Assembly: GCA_021810805.1 (NCBI GenBank)
Contig: JAJZHW010000002.1
Location: 1-64,000 of the forward strand
Direction of reading: 5' to 3'
DNA from: Nitrospirota bacterium
GTDB lineage: Bacteria; Nitrospirota; Leptospirillia; Leptospirillales; Leptospirillaceae
DNA: 64,000 bases
The notes beneath the pieces were generated by a model. That model was given only the letters and a program-made list of their open reading frames with translations, did not search any database and had not been told where the DNA came from. The stretch's first letter is position 1, and every line of letters starts with the position of its first letter. A program made the translations under genes and the position numbers. Of the stretch, positions 28,248 through 39,125 are shown one piece after another.

Positions 28248-29476
28248 ATCGCCGCCTGGGCCTCTTCGCTCTTTTTTTGGCGGGAGTCGCCCTTGCCGGC
28301 TGGGAGGGGACCCATCTCCTGGAGCGCTCTCTTGCGCTCCGGGCCCAGGAGGCCCTCTCGGGATCCTTCGGGTGTGCGGTTCGCCTGAACGGTCTTTCCA
28401 TCGACTGGTTGCGTCGGGTGATCGTGATGACGGGGCTCTCCGTCACCTGTCCCCTCTCCGGACCTCCGGACAAGGCCCGAGGTCAGGAGGGAGAGGGCGT
28501 CCCGCCCCTTCTTTCCATCGCGCGCCTCGAGGCCCGCTTCGAACCCCTCTCCCTTCTCGACCGGGTGGTGGAAGTCGACTGGCTGGCTGTCTCGGGGGGA
28601 CGCGTCCAGGCGGTGTCGGCCGAGGCGGGGGACAACTTCCGGGCCTTCCTCCTCCGCTGGATTTCGGGGATCCGTCCGAAGGGCCTCTCCGCCTCCGCCA
28701 CCATCCGCCGGATTTCCTTTTCCGATACCGATGTCTCCCTTCTCTTTCCGAGCCGGGGGTCGGGAGTCACCCTTCATGCCTCCCGGGCCCTCCTTCGCCC
28801 CAACCTCTTCATGAACCGCTTCCGCCTCGAAATTCCCTCCGGATCCCTCTCGGCCTCCCTCTCCGGCCGGACGATCGTCTCGAGCGCCCTGCGGGCGACC
28901 GCCTCCTTCGCCCGCGGGGGGGTCTCCGACCTCGAGGTGGTGGCCTCCTCTCCGGGGGGGCGCCTTCGGGTGGCCGGGCAGGTTCTCTCCTTCGACCGGG
29001 AGCCCCAGGCGAGCCTCTTTGTCCGGGGGCGCCTCGCCCTCTCGTCCCTCGCCCCCCTCTTTCCCGATCCTCCCCCCTTAGGTGGCAGCCTCGCCTTCCG
29101 GGGCTATCTTCACGGAGAGATGAACCGGCTTAAGGCGAGGTCAGTGGTGACCTCCCCTTCCCTGACATTGGGATCGCAGACCCTCTCCGGGGTCCGCATC
29201 ATCCTCTCCCTCGTCCCCGGCATTCTTCGGGCCGATCCGGTCCGGCTCACGGCGGGCACCACCGGCATCGAGGGGAAGGTGGTCGCCAAGTTCGCCGGGG
29301 CGACTCCCGAGGCGGAGGTCGTCTTGCGGGAGCAGGGCCGGAACCCTCTGCTGGGACCCTTTTCGGCCACAGCTTCCGGGCGCCTTGGCCTTCCCTCCCG
29401 CCCCGAGGAGTGGGAAGGGTTCTTCCGGGATCTCGGCCGGCTGGCCCGCCTGAGTCCGCTGGAAAAGGCGTCCTAG
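28244..29476 (+). CDS. AsmA-like periplasmic/inner-membrane protein
   Basis: 410 aa from a TTG at 28244, with GGAGG 8 nt upstream. A single N-terminal membrane segment is followed by a long chain of alternating hydrophobic beta-like strands. The pattern (ALSGSFGCAVRLNGLSIDWL, SIARLEARFEPLSLLDR, VSGGRVQAV) recalls AsmA/DUF748-type proteins that bridge inner and outer membranes. No catalytic motif is seen. It sits between the DUF1844-like gene and ntrY, 4 nt before the latter. Confidence 0.55.
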   Translation: MNRRLGLFALFLAGVALAGWEGTHLLERSLALRAQEALSGSFGCAVRLNGLSIDWLRRVIVMTGLSVTCPLSGPPDKARGQEGEGVPPLLSIARLEARFEPLSLLDRVVEVDWLAVSGGRVQAVSAEAGDNFRAFLLRWISGIRPKGLSASATIRRISFSDTDVSLLFPSRGSGVTLHASRALLRPNLFMNRFRLEIPSGSLSASLSGRTIVSSALRATASFARGGVSDLEVVASSPGGRLRVAGQVLSFDREPQASLFVRGRLALSSLAPLFPDPPPLGGSLAFRGYLHGEMNRLKARSVVTSPSLTLGSQTLSGVRIILSLVPGILRADPVRLTAGTTGIEGKVVAKFAGATPEAEVVLREQGRNPLLGPFSATASGRLGLPSRPEEWEGFFRDLGRLARLSPLEKAS

Positions 29477-29480
29477 CCCC

Positions 29481-31729
29481 ATGGATCCCCTTTCCCCCGG
29501 CCAGGAGAGCTCTCCGCCTCCGCGATTTCCGCGGCTTCCCTCCGTCTCTCCGGTCCTTCTCGTGGGGGCGGGTCTCCTTTTCTTTCTCCTCGTGACGGGG
29601 ATCGAGTTCCAGCACGCCTCCGACCGGTCGGGGTCCGACTTGGTGGCCCGGGTCATCGTCGTCCTCCTCTTCAATATCGACGTCGTCCTGGCGGTCCTCC
29701 TCCTCTATGTGCTCCTTCGCAGCGTGGTCAAGATCTACTGGAACCGGACGGCCAGCGGTTTCGGCTCGGGCTTCCAGGCCCGGCTCATCGGCTCCTTCCT
29801 CCTCATGGTCATGATCCCCTCCTTCCTCCTCTTCGTGGTGGCTTCGGGCTTCCTCAACACCTCGGTGCAGCGATGGTTCACCTTCCCGGTCTCAGCCTCC
29901 CTTCGGGCCTCCTCCTCCGTCTCCCGGGCCTATGAGAAGGAGGTTCGGAGCGATGTTCTGAGGACGGCCCGTTCCCTGGCCATGGGGGCCGGGGAGTGGC
30001 CGGGAGGGGGGAGCTCCCGCCTCGGACAATTCCTCGACGAGACCCGGCGTCGGCTGGCGCTCTCGGGTCTCGAGCTCTACGCGGGGAAGGAAGGAAAGGG
30101 GGAGACCCCCGTTCGCCTGGCCCGCTCGCTCGACATCGATGTCCGGCTCCTCGACGCTCCCGGCCCCGACCTGTTTTCCGCCCTTCCTCCCGGGGGGAAG
30201 GTCTTCGTCAAAAAGAGCGGGGTGGGAACTCTTGTCCGGGCCCTTGTTCCGGTGACCCTCTCCCGGGGAGGCTCTCCGGAACCGGGGGTTCTGGTGGTTG
30301 ACCACCTGGTCCCGGAGAGCTTCTCTCGGACGCTGGCCGGCCTCGCCCGGGCCTACACCGACTACCGGGAGCTTCGGCAGTTCAGAAACCCCATCCGCCA
30401 GTCCTATCTTCTGGTCTTCTTCATGATCACCATCATGATCATCTTCGGCGCCGTCTGGTTCGGCCTCTATCTCGCCCGCCGGATCACCCGTCCCCTCCTG
30501 GCCCTTGAAAAGGCCACCGAGGAGGTGGCCCGGGGGAACCTCGCGGTCCGGGTTCCCCTCACCGGAGAGGAGGAGTTCGGGGTCCTGGTGGAGTCCTTCA
30601 ACCAGATGACCTCCGATCTGGCGCTCTCCACCGAGACCCTCCAGCAGACCAACCTCGAGCTCTCCCATCGCCGGGAATACATGGAGAAGGTCCTGGAGCA
30701 CATCGGCACGGGGGTCTTCTCCCTGAACCGGGAGAAGATCGTCACCACCTTCAACCGTTCGGCGGAAGAGATCCTCGCCATCCCCCGCTCCTTCGTCCTG
30801 GGACGCCCCCTGGGGGAGGTGCTCCATCCGGCCTTCCGTGCCTTCGACCGCTGGATCGACCGGGTGGTCCCGTCGGGGGAGTTTCATGTGGAGGAGGAGG
30901 TGACGGTGGATGCGGACGGCTCCCTCCAGACCTACCGGATGCGCTACAATCGCTTCGAGGACCCCGGAGCCGGAGCGGTGGTGGTCTTCGACGACGTCAC
31001 CACCCTCCAGAACGCCCAGAAGGCCCTGGCCTGGCGGGAGGTGGCCCAGCGCATCGCCCACGAGATCAAGAACCCGCTGACGCCCATTCAGCTGGCTGCC
31101 GAGCGCCTTCGTCGCAAGTTCTCGGACAACGCTCCCGATCTGCCCCAGGTCTTCGAGGAGTCGATCCGGACCATCGTCTCCGAGGTGGCCGGGATCAAGC
31201 ATCTCGTCGACGAGTTCTCCACCTATGCCCGGCTGCCCGAGAGCCGTCTCGTCCGGGGCTCTCTCGAGCCGGTCCTCCTCGAGAGCGTCGTCCTCTACCG
31301 GTCGGCCCACCGGGAGGTGGTCTTCGATGTGGAGATCGCCCCGGGCCTTCCCGATCTTCTCCTCGACCCCCAGGCGATCCGCCGGATCTTCTCCAACCTC
31401 TTCGAAAACGCCATCGAGGCCATGGGGGGGAAGGGGAGGATCGGGGTGCGGGTCTTCGCCGACCGCGAAAGACACCATCTCAGGGTCGAGGTCGCCGACG
31501 ACGGTCCGGGGGTGCCGCCCGAGATGGTGGACCGGATCTTTCTTCCGTATTTTTCGACCCGGGAGAAGGGGTCGGGGCTGGGGCTGGCCATCGTCTCCCG
31601 CATTGTCAGCGAGCACCGGGGCGGGGTCTTTTATGCGCCGGGTGAGCCGGGAGGATCGGTCTTTACCATCGACCTTCCCGTGCCTTCTCCCGAGAGCCGC
31701 GCCCCCGGTCAGGCGGAAGGAGGTTCTTC

Positions 31730-31733
<4 letters not shown>
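29481..31733 (+). CDS. ntrY: Sensor histidine kinase, NtrY type
   Basis: 750 aa. Three N-terminal helices (about 30-47, 60-80, 95-118), an extracytoplasmic region to about residue 310, and a further helix near 315-332 lead into a HAMP domain (RRITRPLLALEKATEEVARGN). A PAS domain follows around 395-500. The HisKA site is QRIAHEIKNPLTPIQLAAERLR with the phospho-accepting His. The HATPase has N, G1 and G2 boxes (NLFENAIEA, VADDGPGVP, GSGLGLAIV). NtrY-like kinases respond to nitrogen or redox state. It overlaps ntrX by 4 nt. Confidence 0.88.
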
Positions 31734-33142
<1,409 letters not shown>

Positions 33143-33202
33143 AGGTCCGGAAGAGAAGAGTCGAGAAATCCTGAGGAGAGAGGGTTATTCGGAGGGTGCG
33201 GG

Positions 33203-34210
33203 CTAGGTCTCGACCGGGTCGAGCCGGCCGACCCCCCAGGTGATCCCGCCGCCGGCGGCCCCCAGAAGGAGGGGGCCCCGGGGGAGACGGGGGCCCTTCG
33301 GGTCGAAAAATTCTCCCAGCGTGATCCCCAGACTGGCCGAAGACGTGTTACCATGGTCGCACAGGGTGAGGGGAACCTTCTCCTCCGGGAACCCCAAACG
33401 TGCCGAGATCCCGGCGACGATGCGCCGGTTGGCCTGGTGGAGAACGAGCGCCCCGGTCCCCCCGGGAGAGAGCCCCTCCTCTTTCATGAGCTGGCCGATT
33501 TCCCGGGAGAGGGTGCGGACGGCCTTCCGGAAGAGCCCCCCTCCGTCCATGCGGAGGATCTTCCGGCCGCTCTTGGGGTCGAACCCGTAGGTGACGAGAT
33601 CGGCAGCGCTCCCGTCGGCTCCCACCGAAAGGCGCGAGAGCCGCAGGACGGTTCTCCCGGCCGGAGGGCGGGCACAGATCCAGGCCGCGCTGGCTCCGTC
33701 TCCGAAGAGAAGGGCCGTCTCCGGGGCGTGAGCCGGGCAGAGGTGGTCCGTCTTTTTTTCGGCGTTCACCAGAAGGACGCTGTCGCAGGCTCCCGACCCC
33801 ACGAGGTGGCGGGCGGTGAAGAGGCCGGTCATGAAGGCGGCGCAGGAGCCTCCTATATCCATGGCCGGCGGACCCCCTCCCCCGGGAAAGAGCTTCCGGT
33901 GGAGGCGCATGGCGGTGGCAGGCACGTGGGAGGGGGGCGTGGTGGTGGCGAAAAGGAGCATCCCCGGAGATCCCGTCCCGGGAGGCAGGCGCGCAAACAG
34001 AGTCTGCGTGGCCCGATAGGCCAGATCCTCCGTCCCCTCGAAGGGGGCATAGGAGCGTTGTCTGACCCCGGTCAGCGACTCGATGGACGAGGGGGGGATC
34101 CCGGTTTTTTGAGAGAGCTCCTCGTTGGTGACGCTCCGGCCTCCGACGGCGGCGCCCACCGAGACGAGATAGACTGGCCGTGGCAGGGAAGAGTCATCAG
34201 GGGAGGTCAT
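33203..34210 (-). CDS. 3-oxoacyl-ACP synthase III family protein
   Basis: 335 aa. The catalytic triad of KAS III is present: Cys in DIGGSCAAFMTGL near residue 118, His in LVLHQANRRIV near 258, and Asn in DHGNTSSASLG near 288. ATG at 34210 has GGAGG 7 nt upstream. Such enzymes start fatty-acid synthesis or act in lipid or quinolone-type side pathways. It stands alone here without fab genes, so the substrate is open. It is divergent from bamD, with only 32 nt between them. Confidence 0.82.
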   Translation of the reverse strand: MTSPDDSSLPRPVYLVSVGAAVGGRSVTNEELSQKTGIPPSSIESLTGVRQRSYAPFEGTEDLAYRATQTLFARLPPGTGSPGMLLFATTTPPSHVPATAMRLHRKLFPGGGGPPAMDIGGSCAAFMTGLFTARHLVGSGACDSVLLVNAEKKTDHLCPAHAPETALLFGDGASAAWICARPPAGRTVLRLSRLSVGADGSAADLVTYGFDPKSGRKILRMDGGGLFRKAVRTLSREIGQLMKEEGLSPGGTGALVLHQANRRIVAGISARLGFPEEKVPLTLCDHGNTSSASLGITLGEFFDPKGPRLPRGPLLLGAAGGGITWGVGRLDPVET

Positions 34211-34242
34211 GGGAGACCTCCGAAAGGGAAGGACATGGGATC

Positions 34243-35055
34243 ATGAGGTTCATTGTGGGGGGGAGATCGGGGAAGGTCAAGGGCCCAACGGGTCCGGAGA
34301 AGGGAGACCTTCGTCCAGGGGAGGGCGTGCGGGCTTTTCATAGGCTTGCGATGGCCCTGGTGCTGTTCGGGAGCCTGGGGGCCCTCACCGGATGTCAGTC
34401 CCTGAGCGACACCTTCCAGAAATGGAACCCCTTTTCGAACATCCTCCCCAAGGACGAGCCGACCCACTCCTTCCGGACCAAGGTCTTTGGAACCTCGGCC
34501 CTTCTCGACGAGGCCTCCCGGTTCTATTTCAAGGGGGACTTCATCGAGGCCCGGGGGGAGTACAAGCGCTTCCTCGAGCTCCATCCCACCCATCCGCTGG
34601 CCGCCTTTGCCCAGTACCGGATCGGGATGTGCGACTTTTACCAGATCGGGGGGGTCGACCGGGACCCCTCCCCGACGGAGAAGGCCCTGGCGGACTTCCA
34701 GAAGGTGATCGACGAGTATCCGGACTCTCCCTATGTGGACAAGGCGCAGAAAAAGGTGGCCTTTTGCCGGGAGCGCAAGGCCCGGCTGCACTTCTATGTG
34801 GGAAGCTTCTACTACCGGACCAAGTTCTACAAGGCCGCCGCCTATCGCTTCCATTCGATCCTTCTCAAATACCCCGACTCCAAGATCTATCCCCAGGCGC
34901 AGTACAACTATGCCAAGGCGCTCTTCAAGGAAAAGAAGCGCGAGAAGGCCGCCGAGGTGATGCGGACGATCGTGGCCCAGTCGCCGGGAAGCACCTATGC
35001 CAGAAAGGCTCAGATCCTCCTGGACTACTGGAAGCGGCGGGGATTCATCTCATGA
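34243..35055 (+). CDS. bamD: Outer-membrane assembly lipoprotein BamD
   Basis: About 270 aa. A hydrophobic signal stretch ends in LGALTGC with the lipobox Cys. Five TPR-like helix pairs follow, e.g. LLDEASRFYFKGDFIEARGEY, YRIGMCDFYQ and AAAYRFHSILLKYPDS, the arrangement of BamD/YfiO. It works in the BAM complex that inserts outer-membrane beta-barrels. The start is unsure: ATG 34243 leaves a long basic leader, while GTG 34327 would give a compact signal peptide. The stop overlaps the next gene. Confidence 0.85.
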   Translation: MRFIVGGRSGKVKGPTGPEKGDLRPGEGVRAFHRLAMALVLFGSLGALTGCQSLSDTFQKWNPFSNILPKDEPTHSFRTKVFGTSALLDEASRFYFKGDFIEARGEYKRFLELHPTHPLAAFAQYRIGMCDFYQIGGVDRDPSPTEKALADFQKVIDEYPDSPYVDKAQKKVAFCRERKARLHFYVGSFYYRTKFYKAAAYRFHSILLKYPDSKIYPQAQYNYAKALFKEKKREKAAEVMRTIVAQSPGSTYARKAQILLDYWKRRGFIS

Positions 35056-35510
35056 GTGCCTATCCTCTGATGGCCGATCTCGCCGGGGACTCCGTTCTGG
35101 TGGTCGGAGGCGGGGGGGTGGCGACCCGTCGCATCCCCCGCCTTCTCGAGGCGGGCGCCCGGGTGGCGCTGGTGAGCCCTGAGGCCGCCCCCGAGCTTGT
35201 CCGTCTGGCTCAGGAGGGGCAGATCTCCTGGCTTCGGAGGCGGTATGTGGAAGGGGACGAGCACGGCTTTGGCTTTGTCTTTGCCCTCACCGACGATCCG
35301 GAGGTGAACGACCGGATCGCCCGCCGGCGGGGAAGCGCCCCCACCAATGTGGCCACCCGGACCTCCTTGCGCCGTCTCTCTGTTCCTGCCGTGAGGCAGG
35401 CGGGAGGGGTGACCCTGGCGGTGGCCTGCCACCCGCCCGATCCCCGGCGCTCGAGAATGATCGCCGACCTCTGTCTTTCCACCCTTTCCGGGAGGCTTAC
35501 CGGTGCGTGA
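35052..35510 (+). CDS. Siroheme synthase domain (precorrin-2 dehydrogenase, Met8/CysG-N type)
   Basis: 152 aa. The N-terminal Rossmann stretch VLVVGGGGVATRRIPRLLEAGARVALVSP is the NAD-binding part. ALTDDPEVNDRIARRRG and a C-terminal dimer segment with VACHPPDPRRSRMIADL follow. Met8-like proteins oxidise precorrin-2 and may insert iron to make siroheme. It is shorter than typical 200-residue Met8 proteins, so the C-terminal helical domain is reduced. It overlaps bamD and the following gene. Confidence 0.8.
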   Translation: MSAYPLMADLAGDSVLVVGGGGVATRRIPRLLEAGARVALVSPEAAPELVRLAQEGQISWLRRRYVEGDEHGFGFVFALTDDPEVNDRIARRRGSAPTNVATRTSLRRLSVPAVRQAGGVTLAVACHPPDPRRSRMIADLCLSTLSGRLTGA

Positions 35511-35736
35511 CTTCCTCTATCCGGCCGGCCGGGCCCTCCAGCTCGCCGGAATCGTGGTGACCTTCATCGACGTGGTCCTCTTCTTCGTCAAGAGCATGAC
35601 GATGATGTTCCTCCTGAAGATCTTCCTCTTCGGAGTCGCGCTCTTCTATTCGGGATACTTCCTCTCCGGTCTGGGGACCCCCCGCCCTCGGCCCATCGAA
35701 CCCGAAAACCCCCGGCCTCCGAAGAAAAAATCCTGA
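35503..35736 (+). CDS. Small membrane protein, family unknown
   Basis: 77 aa from a GTG that overlaps the end of the upstream gene. Two hydrophobic segments (about residues 10-29 and 33-55) are followed by a Pro/Arg/Lys-rich tail. No family was recognised. The overlap suggests cotranslation with the siroheme gene. Confidence 0.6.
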   Translation: MRDFLYPAGRALQLAGIVVTFIDVVLFFVKSMTMMFLLKIFLFGVALFYSGYFLSGLGTPRPRPIEPENPRPPKKKS

Positions 35737-35764
35737 CCGGGCCGACTTTTTCCAAGGAGGACCG

Positions 35765-36844
35765 ATGAGACCCGTCCCTTGTCGTCTCTGGCTCGTCTTC
35801 GCGAGCCTCTCTTTCGCTCTTTCTGCCCCACCTCCGGCCTCGGCCGAGGAGCTTCTTCTCTCGGGCTCCTCCATGCTGACCCCCCTGGAGAAGAGCTGGG
35901 TCTCGGCCTACGTCCGGGAGCATCCGGCCCGCCCGGTTAAGGTGAGAGCTTCGGGCTCCGGAATCGGAGTCCGGAGCGCCTCCGGCGGACGGGCCTCGAT
36001 CGGTGCCTCCGACATTCCCCTGACCTCCCGGGAGAAGGCAAAGGAGGGGGGGATCGTCGCCATTCCCGTGGCTCTCTCGGCGGTGGTGGTGGCGGTCAAC
36101 CTTCCCTCCCTCCCCTCTGGAACGACCCTTCGGCTCGACGGTCCGCTTCTCGCGCGCCTCTTTGCGGGACGGACCCGGTTCTGGGACGACCCGGCCCTTC
36201 TCGCGGCCAACCCGGGGCTTTCCCTTCCCCATCTGGCCATCCGTCCGATCCATCGCACGGACCTGTCGGGGACGACCTTTCTCTTCACCTCCTACCTGAC
36301 CCGCTCCTCTGTTCTCTGGCGAGAATCCTTCGGAACCGAGGATCTTCCCTCGTGGCCCGGGGGATCGGAGGGGGCGGCAGGCTCCGAGGCTCTTCGCTCC
36401 CGTCTTCTCGAGACGCCGGGGGCGGTGGGGTACCTGGGGCTGGGGTGGGTGCTCGGATCCTCTCTGCTTCGGGCGTCTCTCAAAAACGACCGGGGAGAGT
36501 TTGTCGCTCCGAGCCAGGCAGCGGTGCGCCGGGCGGGAGAGGGTCTGGGCCCCGAGCCGGACTTCCCGGAGGGCTTCGACCGGTCCATCGTGGGAGGGGC
36601 AAGTCCGGGAGCCTATCCCATAGCGGGGGTGGAGCTCTGGACGGTGAACCCCAACCTCCCCGAGGAGACGATGCGCGATGTGCGGGATCTCCTTCTCTTT
36701 GTCCTGACCCGGGGGCAGGAGCCCTCCTTTACGGAAAAGAACGGATTTGCCAGCCTTCCGGGAGTTCCCGGCAAAATCCGCCTTCGCCAGCTCCTCCGGG
36801 AGCTTTTTCCCGGAAACGCCTTCCGGCCCACCACCGGAGGGTAG
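35765..36844 (+). CDS. PstS-like periplasmic substrate-binding protein
   Basis: 359 aa with AAGGAGG before the ATG. A signal peptide ends near SAPPPASA. The fold marks of phosphate-binding proteins are visible: SGSSMLTPLEKSW near the start, ASGSGIGVRSASGGRASIGASD, and HRTDLSGTTFLFTSYL. PstS binds phosphate for the PstCAB importer, but no pst transporter genes are nearby. It may serve a distant transporter, sense phosphate, or bind another oxyanion. An APC permease follows after 6 nt. Confidence 0.75.
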   Translation: MRPVPCRLWLVFASLSFALSAPPPASAEELLLSGSSMLTPLEKSWVSAYVREHPARPVKVRASGSGIGVRSASGGRASIGASDIPLTSREKAKEGGIVAIPVALSAVVVAVNLPSLPSGTTLRLDGPLLARLFAGRTRFWDDPALLAANPGLSLPHLAIRPIHRTDLSGTTFLFTSYLTRSSVLWRESFGTEDLPSWPGGSEGAAGSEALRSRLLETPGAVGYLGLGWVLGSSLLRASLKNDRGEFVAPSQAAVRRAGEGLGPEPDFPEGFDRSIVGGASPGAYPIAGVELWTVNPNLPEETMRDVRDLLLFVLTRGQEPSFTEKNGFASLPGVPGKIRLRQLLRELFPGNAFRPTTGG

Positions 36845-36850
36845 CCCAGA

Positions 36851-38470
36851 GTGTCTTCCGGATCCCTTCGCCGGGAGGGGGGACCGGTGGGTCTCCTCTA
36901 TGCCAGCCTCGGCGCCATTATCGGCTCGGGGTGGCTCTTCGGCCCCCTCAACGCCGCCCGGGAAGCCGGGCCACTTTCTCTGGGCTCCTGGGCCATCGGG
37001 GCCCTCTCGATCCTTCTTCTGGGAACGGTCTTTGCCGAACTTGGCCCTCTGGCCCCCCGGAGCGGGGCCATCGTCCACCTCTCCCACGTGGGTAACGGCC
37101 CCCTTCTGGGGAAGGTCTGGGGGTGGATCCTCTTCTTCTCCTACGTCTCGGTGCCTCCGGTGGAGGTCATGGCCATCCTGGCCTACGCCAACAACTACCT
37201 TCCCGGCTTCGTCGACCCCGCTTCGGGGCTTCTCACCGGGAAGGGGTTCTGGACGGCGATCCTTTTGCTGGGGGCCGTCACCGCCTCCAATTTCCTCGTC
37301 ATCCGCCTTGTCCTTCTCCTCAACAGTGCGGCCACGTGGTGGAAGCTTCTGATCCCCTTTGCCACGATTTTCCTCCTGTTCCATCTCTCCTATCATCCGG
37401 AGAATCTCTCGGTGGCCTCTTCCGGAACGATCGGAGAGGGCCTTGAAAAGATGTTCGCGGCGGTGGGGAGCGCCGGTGTCATCTTCAGCTTTTTTGGCTT
37501 CCGGCAGGCGGTGGACCTGGCCGGGGAGACCCGGACCCCCGGGCGCAACCTTCCTCTGGCGGTGATCGGGTCGGTGGTGGTGGGAAGCCTCCTCTACCTC
37601 GGCCTTCAGGCGGCCTTTCTCCTCTCCGTCGACCCTCGGGATCTGGCCCGGGGGGGGTGGAGCCATCTCGCCTTCTCCGGAGTGACGGGGCCTTTCGCCG
37701 CCCTGGCCGTCAGTCTGGGGGCGCTCTGGTGGGGAGCGGTGCTCTATGCCGATGCCCTGATCTCTCCCGGAGGAACGGCCTTCATCTATCTCACCTCGGC
37801 CTCGCGCATCGCCATGGCCCAAGCCGAAACGGGCAGCGCCCCCCGGATCCTGGGGGAGGTGAACGGCCGGGGGGTGCCCTGGACCGGTTTGATCTTCTCC
37901 TGGGCCGTGGGCTCGCTCTTCTTCTTTCCCTTCCCCTCCTGGCATCGCCTGGTGGCCTATATCTCCTCCGTCACCGTCCTCTCCTACTGCCTCGGTCCGG
38001 TCATCCTTCTCCAGCTCCGGAAGGCCCTCCCTAAGACGCAACGCCCCTTTCGCCTTCCCATGGCGGGCTTCTTCGCGCCGGCCGCCTTCGTGGTCTCCAA
38101 CTGGATCGTCTTCTGGGCGGGGTTCCGGACATTGAGCGTCACCCTGGGGGCTCTGGCACTTTTTGTGGGACTCTACCTCGGCAGTCGCCTCCTCTCTCGC
38201 CGGGGACCCTCTCCTCCAGAGGTGTGCCGGGAGCTCGGGGTGGCCCACAGCTGGTGGGTCCTTCCGTACTTCGGGGGGCTTTGGATCTTGTCGGGCCTGG
38301 GTCCCCGGGATCTGGGCGGCAACGGGACGATCCCGTTCTTTGCCGACATGGGGATCGTGGCGGCCGGAAGTCTCTTGGTCCTTCGGACAGCCCTCGCCTC
38401 CACCGTTCCGGCCCCGGAGATCGTCCGGATCATGGAGACCCTCCGGGAGAATCCCCCGGCCGCCCCATGA
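36851..38470 (+). CDS. APC-superfamily amino acid permease
   Basis: 539 aa, GTG start with GGAGG in range. Twelve or more hydrophobic helices are visible. GAIIGSGWLFGPLNAAREAGP is the helix-1 motif for amino acid binding, and FFGFRQAVDLAGETRTPGRNLP is the conserved loop after helix 6. It probably imports an amino acid by proton symport. The substrate cannot be read. It ends the plus-strand run that began at bamD. A strong hairpin lies 122 nt downstream. Confidence 0.85.
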   Translation: MSSGSLRREGGPVGLLYASLGAIIGSGWLFGPLNAAREAGPLSLGSWAIGALSILLLGTVFAELGPLAPRSGAIVHLSHVGNGPLLGKVWGWILFFSYVSVPPVEVMAILAYANNYLPGFVDPASGLLTGKGFWTAILLLGAVTASNFLVIRLVLLLNSAATWWKLLIPFATIFLLFHLSYHPENLSVASSGTIGEGLEKMFAAVGSAGVIFSFFGFRQAVDLAGETRTPGRNLPLAVIGSVVVGSLLYLGLQAAFLLSVDPRDLARGGWSHLAFSGVTGPFAALAVSLGALWWGAVLYADALISPGGTAFIYLTSASRIAMAQAETGSAPRILGEVNGRGVPWTGLIFSWAVGSLFFFPFPSWHRLVAYISSVTVLSYCLGPVILLQLRKALPKTQRPFRLPMAGFFAPAAFVVSNWIVFWAGFRTLSVTLGALALFVGLYLGSRLLSRRGPSPPEVCRELGVAHSWWVLPYFGGLWILSGLGPRDLGGNGTIPFFADMGIVAAGSLLVLRTALASTVPAPEIVRIMETLRENPPAAP

Positions 38471-38591
38471 GTCTGTGCGGGGAGTCTCCCTGGGCAAGTC
38501 TGCCAGGGCAGGTCTTGCCACAGTCGAAAAGAGAGCAATTCATAAGGGGATGTTAAGGAGAGGAAGCGGGTCGGGGAGAGGAGCATAACAG

Positions 38592-38618
38592 GGGAGAGGC
38601 CAAAAAGCGGTCTCTCCC
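38592..38618 (+). terminator. Strong hairpin downstream of the APC permease
   Basis: GGGAGAGGCC pairs with GGTCTCTCCC (one G-T pair) around the loop AAAAAGC. No long T-run follows on either strand, so it is a moderate terminator or a 3'-end stabiliser. It lies between the convergent permease gene and the 35-aa gene and could serve either. Confidence 0.45.
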
Positions 38619-38707
38619 GTCGTACCCGCCAGTGAGGCGGTTTTACCGAGTGATGTCCCGGCGAGAGCGACGGTCTGGCCGGCTCTCTGCCGGTGACGCA
38701 ACCCCTC

Positions 38708-38815
38708 TTACCGGTGGGCGTCGCTCTTGCCGAACAGGTAGCTCAGATAGCCCGTTCCCACAAAAAAGACGACCAGAACCAATGCAAGGGCAATTGGGTT
38801 GGCTGAAGGTCCCAT
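38708..38815 (-). CDS. 35-aa single-span membrane microprotein (paralogue of 39126-39257)
   Basis: The ATG at 38815 has AAAGGAGG 6 nt upstream, an excellent ribosome site. The protein begins MGPSANPIALALVLV and ends FGKSDAHR, with one membrane helix in between (FFVGTGYLSYLF). It shares 21 of 32 aligned residues with the 43-aa protein encoded 310 nt upstream on the same strand, including GPSxNPI and FFVGTxxLxYLFGxxDA. Conservation at protein level in two copies is strong evidence that both are real. Proteins of this shape are often small subunits of respiratory complexes. No family was recognised. A leader hairpin lies 48 nt before the start. Confidence 0.8.
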   Translation of the reverse strand: MGPSANPIALALVLVVFFVGTGYLSYLFGKSDAHR

Positions 38816-38862
38816 GGTAGGCCTCCTTTCTCGTTTTAAGGTTGTCTCTGACCGTTCCCGCT

Positions 38863-38890
38863 GACTCTCTCCGGATCTCCGGGGAGAGTC
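38863..38890 (-). promoter_or_regulatory. Leader hairpin of the 35-aa microprotein gene
   Basis: GACTCTCTCCGG pairs with CCGGGGAGAGTC (12 bp, one G-T) around the loop ATCT, 48 nt upstream of the start codon. It would be in the 5' UTR if transcription begins in the AT-rich stretch at 38900-38945. It may stabilise or regulate the message. Confidence 0.4.
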
Positions 38891-39079
38891 TGTAGTCTAC
38901 CAAAAAAAATAATCCGCTCAGACTCTTGCATGATTTTTTGAAGATCCTTGGGGAAGGGCCAGCGGCGGGCTTTTTGCCGGAGGAATCCCGAAAGGGGGGT
39001 GTCAAGGGGAAAACTCGAGAAAAATCCGGAGGAAACGACAGATCCGAGCAGGGGCGAGAAAGGGGCCGGGGACAAGAAG

Positions 39080-39109
39080 GGGGGAGGCTCCCGCACGAGA
39101 GCCTCCCCC
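39080..39109 (-). terminator. Terminator of the 43-aa microprotein gene
   Basis: GGGGGAGGCTC pairs perfectly with GAGCCTCCCCC around an 8-nt loop, starting 17 nt after the stop codon on the minus strand. The tail on that strand is CTTCTTGT, with AAAA before the stem. On the plus strand the stem is followed by TTTT, so it could act in both directions. Confidence 0.65.
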
Positions 39110-39125
39110 TTTTGGTGCGTGTGCG

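Noticed and set aside
35588-38521. 977-codon minus-strand frame opposite the PstS-like and permease genes
   Set aside because: Low-complexity Gly/Arg/Pro/Glu composition, no motif, and full overlap with two well-supported genes.
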